Positions 10,363-21,200 of a stretch of DNA of 30,758 nt are shown one piece after another (positions within the stretch are counted from its first letter, which is position 1; every line of letters begins with the position of its first letter). The DNA is from Haplomitrium mnioides (taxonomy: Eukaryota; Marchantiophyta; Haplomitriopsida; Calobryales). The translations under genes were made by a program, and so were the position numbers. The notes under the pieces were generated by a model. It searched no databases. It worked only from the letters and a program-made list of their open reading frames with translations, and had not been told where the DNA came from. Location of the stretch: assembly GCA_049999725.1 (NCBI GenBank), contig JBNGIS010016839.1, positions 1 through 30,758 of the forward strand, read 5' to 3'.

Positions 10363-10901
10363 TGAGACAACTAGACCAGTTGAAGGGGGAGTCAAACCCT
10401 TACACACAACCAAGTGATCCAGGCGGTGAATGCCCTTTGTTCTTGGTATTGTAAGTAGAGCTTAGGAATTAGTTCATACTTAGGATAACTAGGAAATAGT
10501 TGCATCAATCATGTGACAACCTTGAAAGGAGGAGTCCAAACCTGTTGTGTTGAACATTGGTGCGGGTCACATCACCCATTCTACCCCAAAAACAAATAAG
10601 ATGGCAGGGCTTAAGACATTGGGTCCTCTGAATAAAGCGGAAGAACTACACAAATTATAGTTGGGGTTTATGGATGTGGATCTAGGAATGTTTGAGTAAC
10701 TGACTTGAGTGCAACCAGAAGTGAGAGAGAGTGGTGTGTTAAAGGGTGGAAAGGAAAGGAAGAATCCTTAGAGCCTGAAAGTGGTAACTGGCAAGGGGCC
10801 ATCTCAGAAAAGAACCTGAAAGCCCAAAAACTGTCCTCCCATGCATACAAAGCAGGATATGAAAGGTTAAGGCCTGGAACAGGGGAGCGACATGAATTGT
10901 T

Positions 10902-10920
10902 TGGCACTAGAAGGAGGGCC
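10902..10920 (+). promoter_or_regulatory. Primer-binding site, tRNA-Asn type
   Basis: TGGCACTAGAAGGAGGGCC lies nine bases after the LTR end. It matches the complement of the 3' end of plant tRNA-Asn (TGGCGCTAGAAGGAGGGG...) except for one G-to-A change and the last positions. The position and match confirm the LTR boundary at 10892 and the plus orientation of the element. Confidence 0.7.
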
Positions 10921-11131
10921 AAAGGTTTGAAAACCTAAGGTTTGAAGGCCAAAGGTTTGAAGAAACCTGAGGCCAACTCGAACCAAAAAGACCACTTTGC
11001 AAACCAGAGACTCAAGTCAGCTTGTGAGAAGGTTACTTCTGAGAAATAGAGCAATTGGGAGTTGAGTCTGTTGAAGAAGAGTGGCGGAAGGAAGGAACCC
11101 GTATGTGGAAGTGGCAGTGGCCAATGAAGGG

Positions 11132-12595
11132 ATGGCCAACTCAGTACCACCTTTTGGGCTTTGAAGAAGATTCAAATACAGGTCCTTCAAAGGACGCCCG
11201 AAGGATGACCTAGATGCATGGTTGGACAACCTTGAAAACACCGCATCGGTGAATGGGGAAGGCCATGTGAAGATTGGAATCATGCCTGCAGTCTTGAAGG
11301 GAGAAGCCCAACCTTGGTACAAGGATTTGCCGGATAATATCAAACACGACTGGCACACATTCAAGGAGGCCTTTATAGTAGAGTTCCGTGGGATTGGTGA
11401 AGAAACAGAGGCACTGATCAGGATGGGTTAGTTGAGGATAAAGAAGAAGGAGTTTGTGAGGAAGTTCCTCCAATGGTTCAAGAAAGTGGCGAGGAAGCTA
11501 AACCCGCCAGCCACTGATAGAATGCTCACAACGTGGTTCTTGGCTGCTCTACCCCAAGGGATTGGAACTTGGGTAAGACAGACGAACCCACAGACTCTGG
11601 AGAAGGCTGTCAATTCAGCTTGATCCCATGTGAAGGCCTCCCTCACCAAATTCCGCAGAAAGGCATGAGCCAGATACGACTCTGATGATTCTTCGGACAC
11701 TTCGGACAGTGACGAGGAAATCGATTAGAGTTTTGAGTCCTCTTTGGAAAGCGAGAATGAGTCGAGCAGCAACAACTCAGAGGAGGACCGGTCATCCAAG
11801 AAGAAGAAGAAGGAGCATAGGAAGAAGAAGTCAGCCAAGGAGGTGCATCATCGCAAGGGGGCCAGCAAGGGGAGGTACAAGAAAACTGAACTCGAACCCG
11901 AGGCTAGCAGGAAGCCAAGGGGGAGGGATCGAATTGATGAGCTGAGCGTCAAGTTGGAGGTGATGAACATCCTCATAGCAGGGATCAAACTGGAGGGAAG
12001 GCCTCTGCCAACCCGGAGAGTTGGAGTCTGGTGTGTCCAATGCAAGCAACATAGACACTCCCCCCAAGAATGTCCGAATGATGCCAATGGTGTGCATTAT
12101 GTAAGGAAGGAAGCACCAGAGTATGTGAGGGAGGAAGTAGAATATGTCTTGGAGGAGGCCCCAAAAACGGTATATCAAATCAGCAGGGGACCTCGGACAA
12201 TTCTGAGCAGACCTGCAGGAGGGAACGCGGTGCTTATAAATCAGTGGGCTGCTCCACGGCCACCCAGGACCACAATCATGGTTTGTTGGAGTTGTGGCCA
12301 ACCTGACCACATTTCCTCTAGTTGTCCAGAGCTGCAGAAGAGCAATTATGGCCAACCGCCTCCCTTGTGCTTCCAATGCAAAACGGAGGGGCATGTAGCC
12401 ATGAATTGCCCAAACAGAAGGCCAGATGTTGCTCTTGGACCAAGTGCAAATCCTCCTCCCCCCGCCAATGTCAATTTGATCACACTAGAGTTGGAGGAGG
12501 AAGCGGAATCGCCGGGTTGGGAGACTCCAACTTTCGAAGATTATTTCAGGGTGGTCACCAAGGCAGGGGCCAAGGCCAAAAAGAGAAGCTAGTAG
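11132..12595 (+). pseudogene. gag: Gypsy-like gag polyprotein (retrotrans_gag plus three CCHC knuckles), decayed
   Basis: The frame is continuous from ATG 11132 apart from in-frame stops at 11162, 11429, 11621, 11666, 11726, 12590 and 12593. All seven are TGA or TAG, as expected from CGA or CAG. Residues from about 11208 to 11625 form the capsid-like domain of plant gypsy Gag (DDLDAWLDNLE, KGEAQPWYKDL, DWHTFKEAF). A serine- and acid-rich stretch and a lysine-rich stretch follow (11680-11850). There are three CX2CX4HX4C knuckles: CVQC (12032-12073), CWSC (12284-12325) and CFQC (12368-12409). Three knuckles is more than the usual one or two. Gag packages the element RNA in virus-like particles. 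The true start may lie upstream, because a coding-like reading extends to about 11060. Confidence 0.8.
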
Positions 12596-13846
12596 AAGGC
12601 CGAGCAAAGAGCTAAGAAGGAAGTGGCTTGAGCGACCTCACCTCGGGATGATTATGATTATCGGTGGGATAATCCAAAATGGTTCTACTCGGAGCAGCAG
12701 GACTATGTGAGGAGGCAATTGGAGGCTTGGAGGCTCTGGAACAAGAGCAAGCAGTAGAGGAGACCCTCAAGGAAGTGAGGAAGCAGCAAGGAGGGATCCA
12801 TGAGGTACATAAGAAGATTACAGCTGCGGAAGAGGGGGCGAAAGCCCAGCCTCTACAACATTCAAGCGGACATAAGAAATTGTCTTGTCACGACCACAGT
12901 AGGCCAACTCCTCAAGGATAGCCAACTATATTGAAGACAACTCCGTGAATTGCTAATGGGTGCAAAGAGGAGGAAGAAGCTACCCAAGGTCGGAGCTCCA
13001 GCAGATCTGCAACTAATTTGAGAAGACAAGGAGGCCCCAAGATCGACATCCAAATCGCGGGGTGCACATTGTCTTTAGTGCTCGTAGATAGAGGGGCAGG
13101 AGTCAACATCATGGTGGAGGAAATAGCTCATAAGATGGGATTCACGGAGTTCCAGCCTACAGCTAGGATAATGAGGCTGGTGGATGGGTCGCAAGTGAAG
13201 CCATTGGGCTCTCTCCTCCAAATTCCAACATTCATAGGGGGAAAAGAGTTCAAATTGAATTATCTGGTAATGTGACCCGCCAGAGCTTCTCCTTACCCGG
13301 TGTTGATAAGAAGGCCGTGGCTGTATGGGGCCAGAGTAATGCACAATTGGGGGAACTCTACATTGGTGTTCGGTCCTGACAAAACGACGGTGCACTATGG
13401 TCTTGTTTCTCACTTAGGAGAAACGCAGTCTAAGGCAAAGTACGACAGTGAGTGGTCCGAGGAAGAGAATGATTCAGAGTACCACTATTGGGTGCAATTG
13501 GTGAGTGAAGCAACAGAGGAGGATCTGTTGGAGGAGGATGTGGTGTCTGTCCCCCAAAGCGAATTACCCATCTGTGACGGACCAGAGCACCAGTGGAGGG
13601 AATCAGTGGCAGACGGGGCCAAGGGTGAGGACACCAGGATCCGAAGAGGGGGCAGGTCTGAAGTGTCTCATCGGATGAAGAAAGCGGACACGAGGAGGTC
13701 CGAAGAAGCTCATTGGGAGGCAGGCGGAGTTCGATTGGCTACTCTTATGCCATCATGGGGCACTTCGACAAATTGAAGAGGTATGAGGATCAAGAGAAAA
13801 ACGAGGGCCCAACTATGACCTCATCAAGGGCGCCCAACAACCAAAG
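12596..13846 (+). pseudogene. Gypsy-like retropepsin (protease) region, decayed
   Basis: The gag frame continues with stops at 12629, 12755, 12776 and 12932. It carries the linker typical of plant gypsy polyproteins (SLYNIQADI, VGQLLKDSQLY, RQLRELLMG). A frameshift lies near 13010. The protease core follows: VLVDRGAGVNIM at 13081-13116 (catalytic Asp 13087-13089) and, after the TGA at 13273, a VLIRRPWLYGA block. In relatives the Asp is followed by a Ser/Thr/Gly-Gly-type turn; here it reads DRGAG, and the later motif RRPWL replaces GRPWL. Both are GGG-to-AGG changes. Acidic low-complexity sequence follows, and coding-like sequence ends at about 13846 with no RT. Confidence 0.75.
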
Positions 13847-14013
13847 GTAAGCTCTTATGTGGGTGTGTGTGTTTTGTTGGGGGGGGGGGTGCTTCGTGGG
13901 TTTGTTTTGTAGGAGTTACAGAGTCGAGCCAGCGACCATCCAATAGAGGCACCAGAAAATTGATGGGGAAGAAGTGTGTTTGTGGGGACGTTTCACACTT
14001 GAATAGGGAGTTA
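13847..14013 (+). other. Non-coding 3' end of the internal region, G11 tract
   Basis: The frame ends at CCAAAG|GTAAGC (13847) and a TTTTGTAG acceptor-like site lies at 13905-13912, giving an intron-like 66-bp interval. It includes (GT)n and an 11-G run at 13879-13889. No gene is visible. The purine-richer GAATAGGGAG just before 14014 could be the remnant of the polypurine tract. Confidence 0.4.
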
Positions 14014-15569
14014 TGTCAGCCGGTGGTTTGAAGCACTCAAGCAGAATTCACAAAATCAGAAACATCACTAGCACAATGGCGCTTTGAAAGTGTGAAGACC
14101 TCTCAAGAACCGTGGATTACTCTCAAACAGCTGGAAAGAGCAGGGCATGACTCCTAGGAGGGAAACATGATCATGGCGGAAGAGATGAGAGAACCGGGAT
14201 CACCAGCCAAAGGAGGGGCCCTATTTCAAAATTCGAAGTAGGCCAATGAGAGCCCGTGTGTGAGAGGGGAATGCGAAAATCGGAGCCTAGGGAGAAGGAA
14301 GAGAGCGACCACCTATGGCGAAGTGATTGCAGGAGGAGGAAGAACGGATCCACAATGACAAAATCTGAAGGCACTCCGAAGAAAGTCAGATCGCGGATAG
14401 GTCCTGTAGCAGCCACAAATTGGGAAGCAAGGATCAGGGATGGAAGGAGGAGGTGAGATCGTCATGAGGGCTAGCAAGGCTAGGGAAGAGAGACGCCTCA
14501 ATCTCGCAAGCAGGAGCGTGCCCTACAAGGGCCAATCGAACTCTTCCCTTCGAGTCCGCGAATCCTAGCGGAAATGTGGAGTCCTCGGAAGGCCCTGCGA
14601 GATTCCACGGAAATGTGGCGTCTTTGGAGCACTTCGCGGGATTCCACGAATGACGTGACGGCACGAGCAAGCTCGAGGATCTGCGGAAAGGCGCCTCCCT
14701 AAGTGGGAATCCCACTTAACCGGGTTTCGATTCGTCTTACGACGTGGGGACCCCACTTAAAAGGGATCTACGAAGAATCCAACTGGGGAGCAAGGAAGAG
14801 GACCCGAAATAGTGACATATCGGGGGTCTGGCCGAAGGTAACCGGGAGAGTGCTGCAAGGATGATTCATCAAAGATCCGAGCGGAAGAGGAGCGAGGAAG
14901 CCAAAGGAGCGACTTAGCGTAGATCCGATAAGAGGGAAAACAAAGAAGAGTCGAAAGGGGGACAAATCACTGAACGGGCCGAATAAGAGCGAATGAAGGC
15001 AAAAAGACGACTTGTCGGCAATCCGCTTCAACGATGCGCAGCAGTGGTGAAACTATGATCCATCGCAAACCGTCCAACGGGAAGAATGTTGAGCCAAAAG
15101 GGCGAAATAGCGCCAATTCGGTTGGGGGAAACGAGGGGTACGCCGAAAAGACGATCTATCGGTGAATCGGGTAGCAAGATGAGGGTGACCAAAAAATCAA
15201 GTGAATGCCAGTGCGATCGACGGAGGAGCAAGTGGCGCCGAAAGCGTGACTCTTTGCAGCTTCCGCATGACTAAGAGAGAAAGTTCGACGGAGTGCGGCC
15301 GGCGTCCGAAAGTTTAAAAGGGGCAAACGGTCCGAAAGGGCCATGTAGTTCTTATATCAAGCTTTTGGAAATGTTAACAAAGAGAGCCTCGGGCACGCGC
15401 ATAGTTCTTACTTTGAAGGTACGATGAAACGGCAACATTGGCACAAGTTCTTATTCAGCGAGCGAAGTAAGTCCTCAGCAGCTCTTCGGATGACGTAGCG
15501 AGTGTAGGGAGTCCGCGAAGGGTTTCGAAAACGTGGCGCGCTGAGAAGCTTGGTAGGGTTTCCGATGGT

Positions 15570-15940
15570 CAACTTTGAAAGAAGGGTCCGCGCGACAGTC
15601 CGCCTACCCCTTTACGGGGCGACGTCGGACGGCGGCCTTCGGACAATGTGGCGCTTTGGGAAGCATGCAGAGGGTTCCGTGGGTCAACCTTAGAAGGAAG
15701 TCAGCCGACGGTCCTCCTACCCCTTTGCGGACCGGCGTCGGACGGCACCCTTCGGAGGACGTGGCAACTCTAAGGACCCCGAAGCAACTCACGAGACACG
15801 CGGCAGCAGGAGAAGAGCTCATCGGACCTCGGGCAACGAGCAAGTCAACTGCAGAAGGAAGGTCAGCGCAATGGTCAGCCTACCCCCTTGCGAGGCGGCG
15901 TCAGACGGCGGTGCAGCGGATGACGTGGCACGTGGAGAAC
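15570..15940 (+). repeat. Tandem GC-rich subrepeats in LTR C
   Basis: This is the counterpart of the three-unit repeat in LTR B, with units near 15570-15655, 15690-15770 and 15850-15935. ACGTGGC cores are kept in the last two units and have decayed to AATGTGGC in the first. Confidence 0.6.
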
Positions 15941-16997
15941 GAATTGGGATCTGCGAGGGAATCTTTGACGATTTTGTAGGCTCGGTTCGGCGAGGCGCTT
16001 TGGAACCCTGTTTCGAAGGACCTTTCGGACTTGGCTCCGTGAGAATCTGCATATTCTCTCTCTGCAAGATTCCTCGGACTCCCGATAAGATTACCGTTGT
16101 ACTTGTCTTTCTCGATCAACTAAAGGGACACACCGTTCGATTTCCTTTCCTGCTGTAACTGGATTACCTAACGAAGAAGCCACGCGTTGCATTCTCCCAC
16201 CCCGAGCTCAACAAGCATAACGATCTTCTCTTCGGATTGGGCTCGGGGGATTAGAGCTTGCAGGGGGTATACCTCATTGGCTTTCGAATCCTTTGGGGTT
16301 GATGCACAGACGATTGCGAGGCGCAACAGCGATAGCAAGACAAGGGAATCGCGCATGGTAAGGCAGGGGTGAGGATTCAGTGAGGAGCTACGTGAAGCGG
16401 GGGTACTAGCTCCAAGAGGCCAGGGGGATTCAGAGGTGGACTGGAGGGGCGTCGAGGATCACAGAGTGAGGAGCTCTAGATGCTCGGGCGATCTAGGTGA
16501 ACTTGTCCTTATCGGTAGACCAGAGCGGAGGGGGATTGATACGATAGCTCAAAGGGATCATGACCTGTCCAGAACTAAAGAGAGGCTGCCAAGTGAGGAG
16601 CTTGGAGTCGTCTCGGCATTTCCTTGTGCAAGTGCATCAACCTAGAGTGTTCGGAGTACACTCTGGTGTGATTCTTCAAGTGGAGCTGACGGGGGGGCGG
16701 CTACGTTAGTGCTTGCGCACTGCGCGGGATGACCCGTCGAGGATCAGGGGTGGAGTGAGCTACATGCAGCTGGGAAAGTTGTCTTCCAAAGGTGGAAGTC
16801 AAAGAAACTCTCTTCCTAACATGAGGAAGTAAAAGCAAGGCTTCTCGCGAGGGAAGTTAAAAAAACTATCTGAAGAGAGGGGTGCGTGGGTGGTTGCTGG
16901 GCTGCAGGTTGTAAGGCACCAAGGATTCGGAAGGGAGGAACCAATTGGTGGATATCCAAAAGGCCTTCAAGGACTCTGTTTTCTCTTGCATATATTG

Positions 16998-17004
16998 TAT
17001 AAAT
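16998..17004 (+). promoter_or_regulatory. TATA box candidate of LTR C
   Basis: TATAAAT in the same context as 10233-10239 of LTR B. Confidence 0.45.
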
Positions 17005-17622
17005 CATTTGTTCATATATGTGTAGTTAGCTTTGTATTCTACATTGAAGTTTTGTAGGTTCATTAGATTAAGAGACAGCCAGACTAGTTGAGCAGACCTT
17101 GGAACCACTCTGGAGGGAGAGTCAAACCCCTAGACACAACCAAGTGATCATGGGGTTGAATGCCCTCTGTTCTTGGTCTTGTAAGTAGAGCTTATGAATT
17201 AGTTCATACTTAGTATAACTAGGAAATAGTTGCATCAATCTTGTGACAAACCTGAAAAGGGGAGTCCAAACCTGTTGTGTTGAACATTGGTGCAGGTCAC
17301 ATCACCCATTCTACCCCAAGCACAAATAAGATGGTAGGGCCTAAGACATTGGGTCCTCTGAATAAAGCGGAAGAATTACATAAAGCATAGCTGGGGGTTA
17401 TGGATGTGGACTTGGGAATGGTTGAGTAACTGACTTGAGTGCAACCAGAAGTGAGAGAGAGTGGTGTGTTAAAGGCTGGAAAGGAAAGGAAGAATCCTTA
17501 GAGCCTTAAGTGGTAACTGGCAAGGGGCCATCTCAGAAAAGAACATGAAAGCCCACAAACTGTCCTCCCATGCATTCAAAGCAGGATCTGAAAAGGTTAA
17601 GGCCTGGAACAGGGGAGCCACA

Positions 17623-18082
17623 AAGGCATACACTATCTGCAATTCAGTCACATGGGATGGCAAAGAAGCCATCGTCAAAACTCTCTGAAGAATGTAGATA
17701 GACTGACATTTATCATATTCCTCAGCGATGGAATTTCGCATAAGTTTCAAAGCATAGACAAGGCTTGTGCTTGACCCAGAGAAAAGATCTAAGATCCAAT
17801 CTTGCTTTGTTGATAAATGGTCAATAAAAATTTGTAAAGAGCTTGGGGCTTTTGATAAACACTCACATGAGCATCATCTTCTAGAGGTTTTAGTTTCGTT
17901 GATACCGTAGGACAACTAAACACATTATGTATAATTTGTCAAGGACGACCACTAGCATCAACAGGTTGCAAATTGAATAACATCATGCTCCTCTTTCCCT
18001 CTTTTGTCCAGTAGCCCACAGTCCAATACTTGTGGGCATAAGCAATTCTTGGACCACTCGAATGATGAATATTGTTGTTGTC
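17623..18082 (-). pseudogene. Methyltransferase copy Y exon 4 (motifs X and I)
   Basis: The exon begins after a T-rich acceptor (TTTTTTTATAAG). The first reading contains GPRIAYAHKYWTVGYWTKEG and reaches a TGA at 17939-17941, where Arg (CGA) is expected. It continues in the same frame to QKPQALYKFLL. A frameshift near 17800 leads into WILDLFSGSSTSLVYALKL, then MRNSIAEEYDKCQ and YILQRVL. The pattern of a QKP block, about 12 residues, then D-x-F-x-G-S and a helix ending near E.D is the C-terminal SAM-binding part of beta-class amino-methyltransferases. The end of the protein is lost at LTR C (17622). Confidence 0.75.
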
Positions 18083-18163
18083 CTTATAAAAAAACAAACA
18101 AATCAGACACTTGAAACAAAGTGTAAGAAAACTAGAAAACCAAAAAAATAAAAAAGAACTCAC
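18083..18163 (-). other. Intron 3 of methyltransferase copy Y
   Basis: The donor is ATATG|GTGAGTTC and the acceptor is TTTTTTTATAAG|GAC; the length is 81 bp. The reading phase across it does not agree with both flanking frames, so either an indel lies nearby or the acceptor is slightly different. Confidence 0.5.
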
Positions 18164-18240
18164 CATATGCCATGGTCGATGGCATAGCAAACCTCCAAAA
18201 GAGCATCCTCAATGATGCCAAATTGTTGCAAAGAATGTAT
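18164..18240 (-). pseudogene. Methyltransferase copy Y exon 3, distal part
   Basis: This is the continuation of 22256-22740 once LTR D is removed. It contains an EDALLEVCYAIDHGIW-type reading. The nucleotide sequence aligns with copy X at 8236-8294, which has no LTR D there. That comparison is independent proof that the two pieces belong together. Confidence 0.7.
18236..18240. repeat. Target-site duplication of LTR D, left
   Basis: TGTAT, identical to 22256-22260. Confidence 0.85.
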
Positions 18241-21200
18241 TGTCAGCCCACTTCTTTAGGTGTTAACCTCCAAAGACTACTCTTCGGAAGAAAAATGCGG
18301 ACATATATAGGGTTCATGTTCTTTTATGAGATGGCACCGCTGCAAGTTATCACTTTCAGCCCTTAAGGATGTTCCTTCTCACCTTACAGACTCTTCTCCT
18401 TGTTCACTTCTTTATTTAGACATTCATCCACACCTCAAAAGCTTTTTTGATCAAATTCCAAAGTGGATTTTAGTGATCCTAAATAGGATCCAGACTCAAA
18501 GTTTTACAATACAAGATCAAGCCCTGATATGTGAATTGTACAAGGGACTTGTCCACTGTACTACCTTACCCTCTTAGGCTGATTCTTGGATTCCTATTGA
18601 GCTGAGATCCTGTTCACTTTGGATCTAAAGTGTCTTTTCAAGAACTACAAGCAGAATACAAAACTAACTAACCCACGAACACACACACACACACACACAC
18701 ACACATCCAAGATACACTCTACCAATAATCCTCTGACTTGGGACAACCTCTGCAACACAAGCTTGAACTTTCAACACTCCATTTCTCCCTTCTCTCTACA
18801 GCCCATCTGGTTTTCCTTAGATCCAAGCTTTACCACATTTTGTGGCCTTCTGACCTCTACTATAGCAATTCCCATCACATGTCCCAATTCCATCCACGCA
18901 TCCTTCTCCAGATAGTTTTTTAACTTCTCTCGCGAGAAGCCCTGAATTTACTTCCTCAGGATCAGAAGAGGTCTTGTTTAACTTCCACCTTTGGAAGACA
19001 GTCCTCTTGACTGCTGGTTACCCACTCCACCCCGAAGCTTTGATGTATCTTTGTACACCGTACGCGGGTACAAATGCAGCTGCTCCTTCTTGACTTCCCT
19101 TGAGAGAATAAACCAGAAACGCCCTCTAAACATTCATGGGATTGTTGCTCCTGCATAGGCAACGCTGAGATAACCCCAAAGATCCCACTTTGGCAGCCTC
19201 TCCGAATTCAGGACAACCCAGACTTCCTTCCGCTTCAAGTATCAGTCCACCTTCGATGCTGGTCCACCCACAATAATGAGTACACCTGGATTGCCTGGGC
19301 CTCTAGAGCTCCCTGCTCAGCTATTCCTAGCGCCACTGCAGTCCACCTCCACCCCTGCTAGCTCCCTACTCGAGTTCACCTACTTCAAGTGAAGCTTCAA
19401 GAAATCTGTTCTCCCTCCATCGTGTGTCTTCCTTCCTGCTATCATTCTCACGACTTGCAAGCTTGCATCCACAATCAACCACTCAAACATTCCAGACAAT
19501 CGATTTATACCCCCCCTTGGCGCGAATTCCCTCATACCTTTTGTTTTTTCCCCCTTGCGATTTGGATCGTTGCTGCATTTAGACGCTAATCATTGGAAAT
19601 TTGAAGAGGATTGGCGCAGACCGTAGAATGCAACCTCCAAGAAATCAACTTAATTCTGCAATGCAACAAAGCTTGGCGCAGATCTGAAGTGAATTCCGAT
19701 GCTCATTCCAAAATTGCTCATCGATCCTCGAAGCACCACGCTTCCGCAGGTCCGCGAACACTCCGAAGAATCCCACGGGCTCTCTCGTAGCACCATGTTT
19801 CCACAGAGATCCAAGATTCTTGAGGAATTTGCAAGATTCCCGTTGATTCCCAAGTCCCGCAGAGGTGCCATGTAATCCGATGTGGCATCGTTCGACGCTG
19901 CCCCACAAAGGGGTAGACGGACCGTTGCGTTGAGCGCCTATTGACCCGCTGACTTTCCCAGCTGCCACGTCATCTGTAAAGTCCTGACCCTCTGAATAAG
20001 AACTACGAAGACTTCCATTTTTTCCCCCATTGGATCGGTGATAGATCCTCTTTTCGGCACCGCTTCATCTGCCGTCAAATCTGCGCTAGATCGCCTTTTC
20101 GACATCCTTAGTTCTTCTCTGATTGGATTTGTGATTTGTCATCCTCTCGGTTGATCCCTTCTTGTTTCTCCTTGTCAAACCTATGATAGATCGCTATTTT
20201 AGCATTGCTTGCTTCTCCTGGTCCGTTGATAAATTGTTATTTCAACATCCTTTCTTCTTATACCGGAGCTGCGCTATATCCTTGTTTCGGCCCCTTTGTT
20301 TTTCCTCCATCGGAACCCTGTTAAGTGGCCTGTCCACTTAGGGAGGTCAGTCAAAACCCTATTAAGTGGGGTTCTCCACATCGTAAGGTTAAGTGCCTCT
20401 TGTCGATTTATTGCCCTTTCGGCTCTCTCATTCCTCTTCTAACCGGACCTTTGATATATCGCGCTTTTGGCATCTTGTTCCTTTTCTGGCCAGACCTTTG
20501 ATTTATCCCTATTTTGACACCTTCTGTCCCTCCTCTAGTCGGACCTTCAATTGATCGCCATTTCAACACCCTCGTTGTTCTCCCAACGGATTTTTGACAT
20601 ATCCTTGTTTCGGCACATTTTACCCTTTCTAGCCACACCGTCGATAGGTCACTATTTCAGCGCCTTGTTCTTCAGGTGAAACCTCATCTTATCTTCATTT
20701 AAAATACCCCCCTTGATATAGGAACCTTCTCTTCACTAAGACATCAAATTTTTTTATATAAGAACACTGAAGAAGTCTTCTTTACTTTACTTGTAGAAAA
20801 GTTTGTTGTAAGAACACCATACACCAGAGCTCCTTTAATAGACTTGTGGAAAAGTTTGATGTAAAAACGATATACTCCGCAGATCCATTTCGAACTTTTT
20901 GAAGACATCTGATTCGAACTTTCCAAATTACCTTCCTCTCGTCCGAATCTTTGATATGTCACCCTTTTGTCATCTTCATTATCCCGCTTCGGATTCCTTT
21001 TAGCCGGTCCTCCCCACATCGGAAGACGGATTGGAACCACCTTAAGTGGGCTCCCCACTTAGGATGGCGAGTTTCCACTCCGTTCTTCAGATCGGACACT
21101 AAGGACATCGGACTCGATTCTTCGCAGATCATCCTTCCTCGCATAGATTTTCAAATTAAATTCTTCACAAGAGCCTTCTGCCAATTCTTCTTCAAGGCTG

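Larger units (their letters stand above)
8293..10892 (+). mobile_element. LTR B, 5'-truncated
   Basis: It aligns with 15028-17622 of LTR C from TCAACGATG to the shared terminus AGGGGAGC.ACA. The first 1014 bp of the LTR (14014-15027 in C) are absent, and the upstream sequence is methyltransferase copy X. ORFs of up to 161 codons inside it, such as 8760-9245, arise from GC-rich LTR repeats and have no recognisable domain. The only assembly gap in the window (10306-10315) falls here. Confidence 0.8.
8293..17622 (+). mobile_element. Gypsy-like long-LTR retrotransposon with gag and protease but no pol
   Basis: LTR B (8293-10892) and LTR C (14014-17622) lie in direct orientation around a 3.1-kb internal region. 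That region holds a tRNA-Asn-like primer site (10902-10920), a gag with three CCHC zinc knuckles and a retropepsin region. No reverse transcriptase, RNase H or integrase is present between the protease and LTR C, so the copy would depend on proteins from a relative. The 5' LTR has lost its first 1.0 kb, so the left TSD is gone. The sequence after LTR C is AAGGC. LTRs B and C differ at many sites, mostly transitions (roughly 85-90% identical by eye), so the insertion is old. Confidence 0.8.
14014..17622 (+). mobile_element. LTR C (3' LTR, full length 3.6 kb)
   Basis: It starts TGTCAGCCGGTGGTTTGAAG, which parallels the start of LTR D (TGTTAGCCGGGCTTGAAG on the minus strand). It ends AGGGGAGCCACA, parallel to LTR B and to the GGGCTGACA end of D. 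A CTAAGTGGG...GACGTGGGGACCCCACTTAA block at 14699-14762 is conserved in A and D. The body (15028-17622) matches LTR B. There is no gene inside; the 134-codon reading at 15575-15979 is the LTR subrepeat. Confidence 0.8.

Noticed and set aside
10557-10580. Alternative LTR end at 10556 with a TGGTGCGGGTCACATC primer site
   Set aside because: LTR C contains the same sequence, and homology of B, C and D continues to the later ends at 10892, 17622 and 18241. D is flanked by a perfect TSD there, and a tRNA-Asn-like PBS follows 10892.
10601-10660. Coding-like reading starting MAGLKTLGPLNKAEEL, present in both B and C
   Set aside because: It lies inside the LTR by the boundaries supported above and hits stops within 20 codons in both copies. 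It could be an old captured or upstream ORF, but I cannot support it as a gene.
11831-12394. 187-codon minus-strand ORF
   Set aside because: It is antisense to the gag region with three zinc knuckles and reflects codon composition of the sense frame.
15575-15979. 134-codon plus-strand ORF
   Set aside because: It is the LTR C counterpart of the same subrepeats. The peptide is not conserved in frame with LTR B.
19640-19970. 107-codon and overlapping minus-strand ORFs in LTR D
   Set aside because: They coincide with the degraded LTR subrepeat and overlap in several frames; there is no domain.
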